A stretch of 64,000 nucleotides of DNA from Phragmites australis (Eukaryota; Streptophyta; Magnoliopsida; Poales; Poaceae). The stretch covers positions 11,444,001-11,508,000 of the forward strand of contig NC_084941.1 in assembly GCF_958298935.1 (NCBI RefSeq), given 5' to 3'. A model generated the notes under the pieces. That model worked only from the letters and a program-made list of their open reading frames with translations, had not been told where the DNA came from and did no database searches. This document shows positions 36,246-48,216 of this stretch, in pieces (position 1 is the first letter of the stretch; each line of letters starts with the position of its first letter). The position numbers were made by a program, and so were the translations under genes.

Positions 36246-36925
36246 GTACTCAACCTTATTTCAACATTGGGAGTTTGGGACATCGAGCTTTGTGAAGACA
36301 TCAGTTACCAAAGTTGAGTCGAAAAAAGAACCATGTATAAGCTACAACACATGCACCAGATATTTGAGAATTAACGAAAAGAAAATAGTGTCCGTACATT
36401 TGGCAGGTACAATTAAACAGGAGTATAAAACACAAACAGGAACATATTATTTAACGAAAAAGAGTATTATTTATATACTCGGGGTGATATCAGGTTGTAC
36501 TGGACGGTTGGGCAAATGTCCAAGGGGCACGTAATGAGGTGAGCAATATATCAGATTGACGTGGAATCTCCTCGCTTGGTATTATCGAACTGAATCGAAT
36601 TCTAAGTCGAAGTTTTTTATGCACGGCCATTTAATTAATCCGTAACTAAAACTCAAGCAAAAAAAGCATACAATCTCGAATAGATTAATTAATCGTAACC
36701 GTATACGTACGCCTCCAGAATGGGAACACGGTTTTGCTCGAAAACTCGATTAGCAGAGTAAATAAACCACACCACCTGTGCTAGCTGTGCTCAAGTAGTA
36801 CTACTTCAACTTGGCAAGTGGCCGGCCCCATAGAGCCCCGCGCGCGCGTGACATGGCCGATGCATGGCTCGCACGTGCCGTCGTGGCGGATCTCGAAACA
36901 AAGAGGAAAGTAGCCAAGGCCGGGA
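36246..36925. repeat. Segmental duplication, copy 2, right part
   Basis: Colinear first with 9655-10000 (CCTTATTTCAAC to TTGACGTGGAATC) and then, from about 36755, with 27230-27390. Its unbroken run between the two shows what copy 1 looked like before the nested retrotransposons entered. Confidence 0.78.
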
Positions 36926-37244
36926 ATATTGTCAGCCCGGTGATTCCAGCTTCAACTCTCGCACTGTGAAATTGGAATCGGTGATCTTCCCAAACCTTCC
37001 AATTCCCTTTCCTAACTTATGGTGGTACCCCATCTTGGTAGCCTTACTAGCAAATAGTCACATTTCTCAAATCTATTGGTCTGGGAGGCTAGCAAACAGA
37101 GATACTCATATCTCCACCCAGCCATTTTTTCCCCAGGAAAGCCCCGAGTTAGAAAAAGACCATTAATTTCAAGTTGATTGACAAAGATCAAAAGAAAATG
37201 ATCTATTAAATTCACATCATTTTGTTTTGAACTCAACATATTTG
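36926..37244. other. Unassigned flank of the chromovirus insertion
   Basis: Low-copy-looking DNA; sequence resumes at 45858 beyond the element. No gene, repeat or site recognised. Confidence 0.5.
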
Positions 37245-37249
37245 GCTAA

Positions 37250-39677
37250 TGTAAGTAACCGTCTAAATAGTATTCTAATTAATTATTAAAAAAATTATTT
37301 GCTTAATTACAACATCAATAATTAACTAGAATATCATTCTGGTATTCTCAGTATGTGTTTTGTGTTTAAGATCGAAACCACACCTTTCCAACGTATAATA
37401 TCATAATAAAGCTTAAGAAAGAACAATTAATTAATATTAGATTACAAATTTTTAAGCATTCAACCGTTTACAATAATTTACATAAAAGATTAGATCAACT
37501 ACGCAACGGAAACAAAACTATAGACAACAAAACAAGAGTAGAGCCACATGCCCTTAAGCTACACCCCAAATCTTCTCCACTCGAGAGTAGTTGCCTACTC
37601 AAGTCTACCACCAACATCGACAGGCGTGAAGTAGCCAAACAATGTCTCCTCCCCAGCAAAACCTGAAAAAAGCAGTGTGAATACGAAGATACTCACAAGA
37701 CTTAATCCATATAGAGCACATATAAATAGTCTGACTCCAAGAATTATGCATTGAGCTATTAGCAAGAAAATACCACATGATTAAGTAGAACATATACAAC
37801 CGCAACCTAAAGATATATGTGTGCGCACATATACTTAACCAAACAAACCTTTTCAAACCTGTAAACAACATGAACATAAATGTAACAGAAATCATCTCAT
37901 GTAAACAACAAACATCGACAACCATACCCAACAAAACCATACCAATCATCCCACATTTATGACTCTACGACCGATGCAAATGGACAGGAGCATGCTCATG
38001 ATCGAGACCCGGAATCACCCACTTGCAATGCCCCTATGACATCGGGTTTACCGCGAGCGTGTCCCGAACACCTCCAGCTCCTCACTACCTTCTCCTTTTC
38101 TTTTTCTCTTATGCGTCATAGGACCGCAAAGCAAGTGACAGCATGGCGTATGATATTCGACTTACCTTACCATTAGATTAGCATATGGTTATTACAAAAA
38201 GTGCTAAAGCTAACTACACCGACGGACGATGCTTAAACGGTGCAAGCGGTCTATGGTGCCCAGGCTCCTCTCCCGAACTACCCCGAGGAACTCCTCCAGG
38301 GCAGAACACACACCTAGCACCACCCACATCTTTTCTCAACCTCACCACTCAGCCAACCATCAATATCATAATCAATATTTGTGAACAATAATTAAGCCAT
38401 AAGCTCGTGAACAACGGATGAGCCATTACTCGACTTCTATCGAGAACCGATGCATTGCTAAGTAGTTTGAACGACTGTTAAGTTAGACATTGACAATGTT
38501 ATCAAGGCTACAAGGATATGGATAATCAACAACTCAAGGTAGAGGTAATGCATCAACATAGGTTCTACCCATAGACGTTCAATATCGACTCACTGTACAT
38601 GCAACTTATGTAAAGCCTAACTTATCAATTTAGACTCCACAATTCAATCAAAGGGTGCAATATGCTTAGATACTTGTCTTGCTGCTTTGGGGTTTGCCTG
38701 ATACCTCCCTCACAGTACTCGAAAAACTCCAAGAGGTTGGCGTCACCTTCACTCGCTTGGATTGTCAGCGCAACGCTATCTAAACAAAATACGAATGCAT
38801 TGCATAAATAATAAACGATGAAAAAATGTGCACATGATGTATGCTTGAATAATACTAGAGCATCGTGCTTCAAAAATATTTGCAAAAGATCGCTAAGTGA
38901 TTAGGGTTTCGAAGTTTGAAACCTCGGATAAGCTAACCTAAGTCCATCTAGCTTCTAGAGTCTGGCGGTTAGATCGATATTGAACTAGTGGTCAGACCAT
39001 TAGCGTGTAGAAGGTTTTGGTCTCTGGCGGCTAGATCATAGGCATGATGGCGGTCAGACCATTGTATGGCAGTCAGACCGGCCCTAGTGGCGGTCTGACC
39101 CCTGTATAGGGTTTTCAACTCAGATTCTCCGGCCCTAACTGGTGGTCAAACCGAACCTATCGACGATCATACCGCCAGACCTTGCCGATAGCGCCTTTGC
39201 GATGTCGTGGGTGAGGACTCTGATGAAACCTTCGACGACGAAGGGTACCAAAATGCTCTATGGGACTAGTGGAGTGCTTCTAAAGTGATTTAGAAAATAT
39301 TCACCGATCTAAACTTAAAATACCCCATGGATTGGATCTAGGTTAGGTTGAACTTGGGTCTAAATGACATGAGGGTCGAATCGAGCTCGGAAACAATAGA
39401 AAAATAGTAGGGGATGCCTCACCTTAATGTATGGCAGCTTCCTAGCGGATCAATCCACTCCGGAGAAGCTTTGGTTTGGAGATTGGACTCTGGATTGGCG
39501 TGCGGGCTTGAGGTTGGATGAGCGTGCCTCCGATGAGGGAGAAGAGGGGAGGAGCTTGGGGAAATCCTTTAGAAGCTTGGGGAGGTTTCCACCGTCGATC
39601 TCCGGTTGTCATGGACGTCGAGGTGGAGTTCTCCTTCTCTCTCTAAGGTGGAGTGGGGAAGAGAGTGAGGGAGTGAG

Positions 39678-39712
<35 letters not shown>

Positions 39713-40066
39713 GCGATCGATTCACTTAAGTCGAGCCTCTGCGCTCTGACGGTTAGAATGCCAATGCTCCTGGTCAGACCATGGTAAGTCCACGTGGCAA
39801 GCTCACGTGGCTGCACACCTGGTGGTTAGACCGTGGGTAAGCCCGGTCAGGTCACAAGGGCGATTTTTTGCTGAATTTTCTTAAGTGTCCCCTTATGTTC
39901 ACTCTTCACCTTTTTCTAAGCATTTGTGGCTTCTCCAAAGTGCTCTAAACTATCTCTAAAGTACTTGAAACGCATTTTGACTCAACTCGATAAACAAATA
40001 CGTATAATTACATGCAATTTTGATCATAGATGCTTAATTACGTAATTAGTATTTTGGGACGTGATA
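37250..40066 (-). repeat. 3' LTR of the chromovirus
   Basis: On the plus strand it runs from TGTAAGTAACCGTC to TTTTGGGACGTGATA (LTR start TG mutated to TA). The C-rich CCTCCCCCTCCCCCC next to it is the complement of the polypurine tract. Inside are GGCGGTCAGACC-like words (38960-39190), a CT/GA-rich part and a (GA)n run at 39681-39709. Confidence 0.88.
39681..39709 (+). repeat. (GA)n microsatellite
   Basis: About 14 uninterrupted GA units within the 3' LTR, the counterpart of the CT-rich part in the related LTRs. Confidence 0.9.
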
Positions 40067-40620
40067 AACCTCCCCCTCCCCCCTAAAAAGAATCTCATCC
40101 TGAGATTCAGTAGACTTAGGGAGAAGGTGACAGTGGTGGAATGGGAAAGATTTCTCCTCAGTTGGAAAGAATCACGTTGGCTTTTATCGATGGAAAGAAA
40201 AGATAATCATTGGGCTTCCCTGTGAACTAGCGGTGAGACCACAGCTAGGCTCGGTCAGACCGCGGCTTGGGACCTTGAAAATGGCAGTTAGACTAAAATC
40301 TATATAGAGAGAGTTTTGGGCTATAACGGTCAGACCACAAGTCTTGTGGTGGTCAAACCACCTACCAGCGGTCAGATTGGTAGAGGCACCGGTTAGACCG
40401 CGAGCCAACATAGAGTTTTGGAAGTCTTAATGCCTTTGGCAGTCAGACCGGCAGATCAATAGCAGTCAGACCACCAAGAGTAGGTTTCTCCTGGTTGAAA
40501 GGTTTCTAAGTGCACTCTTTGGAACAAAATTTCCATTCAACACGGTGATGAATATAGACATGGGAGTTGTCCAAATTTTACAAAATTAAAATGACACTTA
40601 TAAGTTCTCAAAAAGCAGCT
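40067..40620 (-). other. 3' untranslated internal region of the chromovirus
   Basis: Lies between the chromodomain and the polypurine tract. Holds seven or more words of the form GCGGTCAGACCG/GTTAGACCG (40208-40475), the motif also seen in this family's LTRs. No reading frame of note. Confidence 0.6.
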
Positions 40621-40627
40621 AGGGATA

Positions 40628-41080
40628 CTCGGAGCGAATTTTATGCTCACGCTCCCATGTCACCTCGCCTTCGGTGTGGTTGCTCCATTATACTTTGATG
40701 AACTTTATGGAATGCCATCGAGTCTTATGTTCCACTTCGTCCAAGATTCAGATTGGTCGCTCACGGTATGAAAGATCTGGCTACAACCCTTGGTTTGCAA
40801 CTTCGATCACCTCGGTTGGAACTCGAATGCATTTCTTTAGTTGTGACACATGGAACATGTTGTGAATAGCGGAGAGGGATAGAGGCAAGTCCAATTGATA
40901 GGCCACCTCTCCATGCCGAGCAAAAATTTGGAATGGTCGCACGTATCAGGGTGTTAGCTTTCCTCTGACTTGAAAGCGTCGAACTCTTTTGAATGGAGAA
41001 ACCTTGAGATACACAAAGTCTCCAATCTTAAAGACAAGTTCTCTCTGGCGGCGATCTGCATAGCTCTTCTGTCAAGACTA
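40628..41080 (-). pseudogene. Integrase C-terminus and chromodomain of the chromovirus
   Basis: Minus strand: [15 protein letters not shown] (the conserved link after integrase), then a segment with RPI.ILD and HKTRWHSIKFIKV, then EGEVTWEREHKIRSE. The last parts follow the chromodomain pattern (a V-W-E-T-W-E core) that defines chromoviruses and is thought to steer integration to marked chromatin. At least three in-frame stops interrupt it. Confidence 0.85.
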
Positions 41081-41660
41081 GGCCTGCTCTTCTGCCTCCT
41101 TGACCAAATCTAGACCTAGGAAAGCCCTCTTGCAGGATTCAGACCAATTCAACAGCGTTTGGCATCTACGGCCATAGAGAGCTTCAAATGACGATATCTC
41201 AATGCTCACTTGGTAGCTATTGTTGTAGGAGAACTCCGTAAACGACAAGCATATGTCCCACCGCTTCCCATAAGTGAGAACACAAGCTTGGAACATGTCT
41301 TCCAGGATTTGATTCACATGCTTGGTTTGACCATCAGTTTGATGATGATATGCGGTGCTGTGGAAGAGCTCAGTTCCCATGGCCTCACGTAGGCTTCTCT
41401 AGAAATGAGAAGTGCACTGAGTGGCTCGATCAGAAATGATCTTCTTTGGAATTATATGAAGGCAAACAATTCGAGTGAGGTACAGCTCCGCATATTTCTT
41501 GACCGAATACATGGTCTTTACAGGAAGGAAATGAGTAGACTTTATCAATCGGTCCACAATGACCTAAATCGAGTCATATCCATGTGAGGTCTTTGACAAC
41601 TCAGTAATGAAATCCATAACGATCTAGTCCCACCTCCAGGAGGGAATGGGTAAAGATTGG
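41078..41660 (-). pseudogene. Integrase core of the chromovirus
   Basis: Catalytic triad positions can be read: the first Asp in VMDFITELSKTSHGYDSI, the second in IISDRATQ (family SDRGTQF), and the Glu in VNQILEDM, preceded by STAYHHQTDGQT. Stops at several codons and a lost Gly and Phe next to the second Asp show decay. The enzyme normally joins element ends to host DNA. Confidence 0.9.
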
Positions 41661-42115
41661 AGCGTACCGATCGGTTTGAAGTGTTCGACCTTCACTCTTC
41701 AGCATACATCACACTCAGTAATATATCGAGCGATTTCTCACTTCATGCGAGTCCACAAAAATTTGGGCTTGAGATCTTGGTACATCTTTGTGCTTCTGGG
41801 ATGGATGGATAGCAAAGAATCATGAGCTTCATCTAGAATTTTCTTTCTCAATACCTCAACATTTGGAACCACTAGCCAGTTCCCAAATCACAGAACACCT
41901 TGGCCATCTTCAGAAAAACATGTGGCCATGCCTTCCTTCATCTTTGCTCGGATTTGGACCATGCCCTTATCATCCTTCTGAGCTTCCTTGATTTCATACA
42001 GGAGGGTGGATTTGATCTCCAAGTTTACATGAAATCCCTCCGGACCCATCTTAAGCCTAAGCCTTTGGAATTCATCACAAAGTGTGGTATTTTTGGGCAC
42101 GACCATAAGGCAATT

Positions 42116-43070
42116 TCATCGAGCCTTCCTACTCAGTGCATCGACAACAACGTTCGTCTTGCCAAGATGACAATGCACTTCTAGTTCATAATCCTTGATC
42201 AGCTCGAGCCATCTCCGTTGCCTCATGTTGTGGTTGACATGGGTGAAAATATACTTGAGGTTCTTGTGGTCAGTATAGACGTTGTACACATTTTCGAGGA
42301 GATAGTGCCACCAAATCTTCAGGGCATGCATTGCTGCTACAAGTTCTAGATCATGTGTGGGATAATTTTCCTCATGTGGCTTCAATTGGTGTGAAGCATA
42401 GGCGACCACGCGTGCTTCTTGAATGAGAACACAACTGAGTCCAAAGTGAGAGGCATCGCAATAAACATCGAAGCTCTTGTGAACGTCCGGTTACGTTAGA
42501 ATTGGCGCCATGGTGAGACGAAACTTCAATATCTGGAAAGCTGCTTCACACTCCTCGGACCATTTAAACTTGATATTCTTCTTCATCAATTCGGTCATGG
42601 GCTTATGTTCTTAATAAACCAGCGGTAATAATCCGCAAGTCCGAGAAAACTTCGGATGTCAGTAACACTTCTGGGATGCACCCAATTGAGAACCTCTTGC
42701 ACTTTGCTCGGGTCAACAGCAACTCCATTATCAGACAAGATGTAGAAAAGTGACTTCCTTGAGCTAAAACTCACACTTGCTGAACTTGGCATAGAGTTGG
42801 TGATCTCAAAGTCGGCCAAGAACATCTCGGAGATGCTCATAATGTTCTTCTTCAATCTTGGAGTATATAAGAATGTCATCGATGACAACCACAACAAACT
42901 TATCGAGTTCCTCCATGAACACCGTGTTCATCAAATATATGAAGAACACCGGAGCATTCGTCAAGCCAAAGGACATAATGCTGAACTCATAAAGCCCATA
43001 GTGGGTGGAGAAAGCCTTCTTTGGAATATCCTCCGATCGGACTTTTATTTGGTCGTAGCCCAATCTTAAG
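42116..43070 (-). pseudogene. Reverse transcriptase and RNase H of the chromovirus
   Basis: [23 protein letters not shown] and the catalytic [10 protein letters not shown] (Asp-Asp near 42880). Connection: SVTDIRSFLGLADYYRWFI. RNase [43 protein letters not shown] and a final VDALSRKA. These are split over three frames (43063-42806, 42897-42595, 42409-42116), so frameshifts occurred near 42810 and 42500. 41670-42106 is the RNase H-integrase linker. Confidence 0.93.
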
Positions 43071-43249
43071 TCATATCATTCCTAATATGATATCCATTCC
43101 TCTAGTATCCAGCAGGATCAAATTTGCAGAAAATTAAACTCCCTCAATTAGGATCTTAGCCTTAGGGACTACTCGGTTGGTTGTCAACTTAGTACCGGGT
43201 GCATCAATATGATAGGCAGAGGGTAGGGTTTCGGTGACCAAATTATGGC

Positions 43250-43657
43250 TCAAAACATAACTACCATTGATGAAGAATGAGATGCTCCCGAATCAAAAAG
43301 AACAACTGCGGGATGAGAGTTCACAAGTAGCGTACCAACGAGCACGCTATCATCCCCTCGAGTCTCTTCGTTGGTGATGTGACGCACTCGACCATGTTTG
43401 GGGACATGTGTAGCTTGGGAGGCTTGAGGAGCGGGTTGAGGGGTTGGTGGCCTTGGAATAGTCAGCACAGCTCCTGACTTCGGATAAGGGCAATCCCGTG
43501 CAAAGTGGCTGACGCGGCCACATTTATAACACGTGCCGTTGGGGCCACCTGTCACACTCCCTTGAGAAACGGTAGGTCTTAGAGTCTGTCCTTGCAGAGC
43601 AGAGAAAGTCAGGCATCGCACCATCCACATTGATCGTAGAGCAGTCGAGGACGACAT
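43250..43657 (-). pseudogene. Nucleocapsid zinc knuckle and protease of the chromovirus
   Basis: A CCHC knuckle CYKCGRVSHFARDC lies at about 43531-43490. The aspartic protease active site VVLFDSGASHSS lies near 43294. Between is a Pro-rich linker. Beyond MVV the frame stops. Confidence 0.93.
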
Positions 43658-43899
43658 GTGAGATGAAGGAGGCTAACTCTCCGTCCATGTACGTTGAGAG
43701 CTCCCACCTATGGAAGGCGACAGAACCCTCTTGTGCTTCTTCTTCTCATGGTGGTTCTTCAGCTTGAACTCCACCATGAGAGAGGTGTTCACTAGCTTGT
43801 TGAAGTCGGCGAACTCATGCGTCAATATCCAGTCTTACATCTTGGAATTGAGGCTATTCACAAAGTGGTATTGCTTCCGCTCGTCGGTGTTGACCTCAT

Positions 43900-44380
43900 C
43901 CTGAGCATACTGTGCAAGGTGGTTGAACACCTGCACATACCATCACTGATCTACCTCCTTTCTTGCAGTATAGGAACTCCTGCCTCTTGATCTCCATGAT
44001 CCCCTTGGGGATTTGAAAATCATGGAAGTCTTGGCAAAATTCCGCCTAAGAGACGTAGTGATTAGCGACGTGCATGGCCAAATAGTTGGTCCACCATGCA
44101 CTGACCGCGCCTTGGAGCTGATGGAAAGCGAAGAGCGCCTTCTCGTGGTCCTCGCACCGAAGGAGAGTGAGCTTATGCTCGATACTCCGCAACCAATGAT
44201 AGGCGTCAAGAGGATCCTCAGCATGCATGAAGGTGGACGTCTGCGTTTGGAGAAAACCTGAGAAGTCATCATGGCGTTCGACCCTACCTCTTCTATGAGG
44301 GGCCGTGTTACACACGAGAGCTTCGAGGAGCACCATCTGAGCTTGACGGTTCTATTCAATTTGCATAAGCACATTCACCA
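43900..44380 (-). pseudogene. gag capsid of the chromovirus
   Basis: The frame at 44336-44046 reads HAEDPLDAYHWLRSIEHKLT, then EKALFAFHQLQGAV and SAWWTNYLAMHVA. It is clearly the same protein as the gag fragment at 20203-20611 on the other strand. A frameshift or stop after YVS separates it from the continuing frame toward 43900. Confidence 0.9.
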
Positions 44381-45235
44381 TACTCGGCGGTGGAGGCGGT
44401 GGAGGGTTGTTCTCATTGGAACTCTCAGGAAGATCATTCCTGAGATTCTAACGCGTCCTCATCCTGTTGTGATGATAAGATGAAAGAGAGAAAGGTCAAA
44501 CTCCGACATAGCATAGCAGCATTAGCTGAATATTATTTGATTGGATCCCATAATATCGTATATTTGAAAAAACTCATGCATATGGGCGATAGAAAAATGA
44601 AGGCACGCTCAATTCCTATCTACACGTTTCTTTCTCGAACGCGTCTCTCCGCAACAAACATCAAGATTACATACATTCATATATACGATAATTACCAATC
44701 ATCACCCTTCGCACTAAGAAAAGAACATGTAGCGTGAACGGTGCTTGTACATCTCACCACACAAGCAACATTTCATATGTTATTGCCAATGTATTCACTT
44801 CCCATATCGTCGCCTTACGGGACACCCCATATAATCACCACATAGGTAAATGACCATATCTACTAGCATATGGTGGATGTTCATACGTTATTGCTAAGGT
44901 ATTCACTTCCCATACCATCACCATACGGGACACACCAGGCCCCTGCCTCGTACTGGTTGAGCCTCCGAGATTTACCGTCACGGGATGCGTTCCTTACCTT
45001 TTGGTTGATGCAACATGATTCATGAAAAGGATCATCACAATGCGAAATTAAACAACATGATTGTCGCACACAACAATGTATTACACTTAGGGACATAATA
45101 TAACAAGTTTATACAAATTAGCAAGATGGGCACAAAAAGAACTTTAATGGGTTGCTTAGTGACACTGACACATTTACTAACCCACGTCCTAAGCATATTT
45201 AGACTACTTCATTAATCCAAGCTCTAATACCACGC
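44381..45235 (-). other. Leader of the chromovirus with primer-binding site
   Basis: The initiator-tRNA-Met-type site is at 45221-45232 (minus strand TGGTATTAGAGC, one mismatch). The leader repeats the TACGGGA...GAAGTGAATAC unit twice (about 44750-44950), as the plus-strand relative does at 19601-19767. Confidence 0.7.
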
Positions 45236-45852
45236 TGTGAGAAACCGTCCAAATAATATTTCAATTAATCATCATGAGGATATTTGCTTAATCACAATCT
45301 CAATGATTAACCAGAATACCATTCTGGTAGTCCTGACACGTGTTTTGTGCTCAAGATCGGAACACATACCTTTCCAACATATAACATCACAACAAAACTT
45401 AAGAAAAAGCGAATAATTAACATTAAATTACAAGTTCTTAAGCATTCAACCATCTACAACATTTACACAAAAGATTAGATCAATACGCAGCGGAAACAAA
45501 ACTATAAACAACAAAAAAAGAGTGGAGCCACATGCCTTTAGGCTCAACCCAAAAACTTCGCCACTCGAGAGTAGTTGCCTACTCAGGCCCACCACCAAAT
45601 ATCGGTGGGCGTGAAGTAGCTAAACACCACCTCTTTCTCACCAGTAGAACCTAAAAAAATAGCATAAGTATTTGGGGCTTATCTTCACTCTTCACCTTTT
45701 TTTAAGCATTTGGGGATTCTCCAAAGTGCTCTAAACTATCTCTAAAATACTTAAAATATATTTTGATTCAACTCGATAAACGAATACGTATAATTACATA
45801 CGATAATGATCATATATGCTTAATTATGTAATTGATATTTTGGAACGTAACA
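45236..45852 (-). repeat. 5' LTR of the chromovirus, internally deleted
   Basis: 45236-45660 matches 37250-37680, and 45670-45852 matches about 39885-40066. The 2.2 kb between are missing, leaving both termini (TGTGAGAAACCGTCC and GGAACGTAACA on the plus strand). Confidence 0.88.
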
Positions 45853-46898
45853 GCCAAAGCATAGGAAGAGAAACCAAGGGACAAGGATTAGTTACCTAAC
45901 AACCAAAAAAACCGAATCACCAAACTCAGATGCAAGGACACCAGTGGGCTCGACACGGATATCAGCAATTCAAGGTGTGTTTGGTTGGCTTACCCATCCA
46001 ACTCATCTCACCTCGCTCTGCATGGTTAGCCCTACCAACGCTGGAGAGTGGTTTTGGCCTGTTCATACTGGCAAAGTAAATCTTGAAAAATGTAGACACC
46101 AAGATAGCGAACAAGACAACCAAACATCTAATTTCTTATTCACCCGAGCAAGAATCCAAACGCGCTCTTATTTTCATGATATCTCCTTTTGGCTCACACA
46201 CATTTCCAAATATTTGCTGGGAATATGGCAGCAGGAGCAGCATCAGCGACTGAGAGATCATGGAGCGATGTACGTACACTGGCAGACAGGCATGCATGAG
46301 CGTGCTCCCTACACGTGTGGGCGTACTCCCCGCATGTGTGGGCATACTCCTACGTCAGTTCAGCCTTCGGTCCTCACTCCTCCCCTCGAACACTAAAAAA
46401 GGCAACTTAGGAAGCAGCAATGCTGTTATTTTCGTGCACGAATGGAACAGGGCACGGACCGCTACGCAAATCTACATGACATACATGTTCATCCAATTAT
46501 GTGTTTTGCAAAAAAGTTAGGAGCAAACTTGTCTAAATGCAGCTCTTTTTATTGGAGTGTTTGTCTCGCAGAGGCTGTTTAAGCCAAAATCATTTGGATT
46601 AATAGGTGATTCAGTTCATTTTTACACCGATGTTTCCAAGATATTGGGTATATTTCCCCACTATCAAAATATGCTCTATGTATATCAATGCAATCTTTGT
46701 TAACACCACTCACCGGCCATTGATCATCCCAGGGCAACATGGCAAACTCAAAATTGAAGCCACACTCGATATCAAAGAGGCAAATGATGACGCTTGTAAA
46801 AAGAAAAGTAGGGGTTAGTGAAGGTTGTTAGTTGAAACTATATAGTTTCACAATCTCAAAAGAGATAAAATATAGTTTGGCATATCTCATTGGTGGAC
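45853..46898. other. Intergenic stretch with one MITE-like segment
   Basis: 45973-46132 begins GGTGTGTTTGGTTGG and ends with an inverse AGATGTTTGGTTGTCTTG, a possible PIF/Tourist-type MITE without a clear TSD. 46290-46345 repeats CGTGTGGGCGTACTCC three times in tandem. Nothing else was recognised. Confidence 0.45.
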
Positions 46899-47725
46899 AT
46901 ACACTACCACAGAACAGACTTTTCCCATGGGTTTCAAACCGCCACGAAAATAACCAAAACCGCCACGAAAATTATTCCCATCGGCCAACCGTCAGGCAAA
47001 ATCACTCACGGAACAGACGCCACGGAAATAAATATTTCCTGGCGGACGGTCGCCAGGAAAGATATTCGTGACGGGAATTCGTGAGGGTCACCGTCATGAA
47101 ATATCATGTGTCGTCAGATTTTCAAAGTCGGATTTGTGACGGCCAACCCACAAGAAAATTCGACAGGAATATGAGTCCAAACCTCTAGGGAAATACATGA
47201 TTCCCTGTCTCATTGTAAACCCTCAGGAAAACTAGATTAGCCGCCAGGAAAAGTTTACTTTCCCTATCTAGCTGCACCGCCAGTAAAACGCTGCTCACCC
47301 ACAGGAAAATGTGTTTTCAGTGAATACATAAACCACCAGGAAAAAGCTGCTCACCCATAGGAAAATGTGTTTCAGGTTATACAAGAACTGCAAGGATACA
47401 TGAACAGCCACAGTACAATTTGCAAATAAATGTGATATATATCATTCCAGCACACTCATGAACAGATATCATTCGAGCAAATTGTACCGTGAACAGATGA
47501 AGCACACTCATTCGAGCAACATCCACGAAATATATTAATCACACAATATCATTCCAGCACCCAAAAGCACAGTAGCCATAGTTTAAGTCTACCAAAATAT
47601 TAAAAGGTTTGTCGACTCAGTTAACCTGAAGCTAGTCACTAGTTACCAAAAGTACTCCTGGTGCATCTGTTCCGCCTGAACAAAAAAGAGGCCAAAAGCA
47701 TCAGGTGCTTCATCCAGTTTGATAT

Positions 47726-47990
47726 TCACCATCCATTGTATCCACCATAGTCATCACCATTGTATCCACCATTCATCTCATCGCGACCGTACATGCCATC
47801 ATAGGCCTCATCACCATAGACGTCATCACTGCCCTCATCATCAACATAGTCAGAGTCCAGGTCATTGCCATTGCTGCGCATGTCGTCTGGGTCAGTGGCT
47901 GCATGTGATGAACTTGTCCCTTGCAAAAGGTATGATAAAGATGCATCAGACACAACTTCATGTGAAACTCCACAGCTGTGGTCCTGTCAG
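47726..47990 (-). pseudogene. Possible terminal exon, acidic Gly/Tyr-rich tail
   Basis: A minus-strand frame of 75 codons ends in repeats of Asp, Gly, Tyr and Asn (GGYNGDDYGGYNGW then stop). The frame stays open upstream to about 47995 (SCGVSHEVVSDASLSYLLQG). It might be the last exon of an element gene or a captured piece. No family recognised; low-complexity chance is possible. Confidence 0.3.
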
Positions 47991-48216
47991 GGTTTCAGGG
48001 TAAGTTCGTGAAAATATGCAGTGGTGGGGTACTGTGAGTGAGAAATGCGTTGTGCAAGTTTCCTCAGTTATTGAAAACTTTTTTTAATATCCTCCGATGA
48101 AGGTAGGCATCCTAAATATTTCGTTTTGCAGATCTGTGCACAAATTTGAGACATTTCTCCAGTGATAAAGTACTCTATTTGGCTGCCTAGGAGCATGAAC
48201 CACTGACTTAGGAGTT

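Larger units (their letters stand above)
37250..45852 (-). mobile_element. Chromovirus (Tekay/Del-like Ty3/gypsy element), 8.6 kb, decayed
   Basis: Minus-strand order is 5' LTR (45852-45236), primer site, leader, gag, zinc knuckle, protease, RT, RNase H, integrase, chromodomain, purine tract (40085-40067), 3' LTR (40066-37250). Flanks GCTAA (37245-37249) and GCCAA (45853-45857) are a 4-of-5 TSD. All domains are recognisable but interrupted by stops and frameshifts, so it is inactive. The 5' LTR is only 617 bp against 2817 bp for the 3' LTR. Confidence 0.93.

Noticed and set aside
43943..44374. A 143-codon minus-strand frame in the chromovirus
   Set aside because: It is another frame of the gag region; the true gag is the frame with EDPLDAYHWLRS and AWWTNYLAMH.
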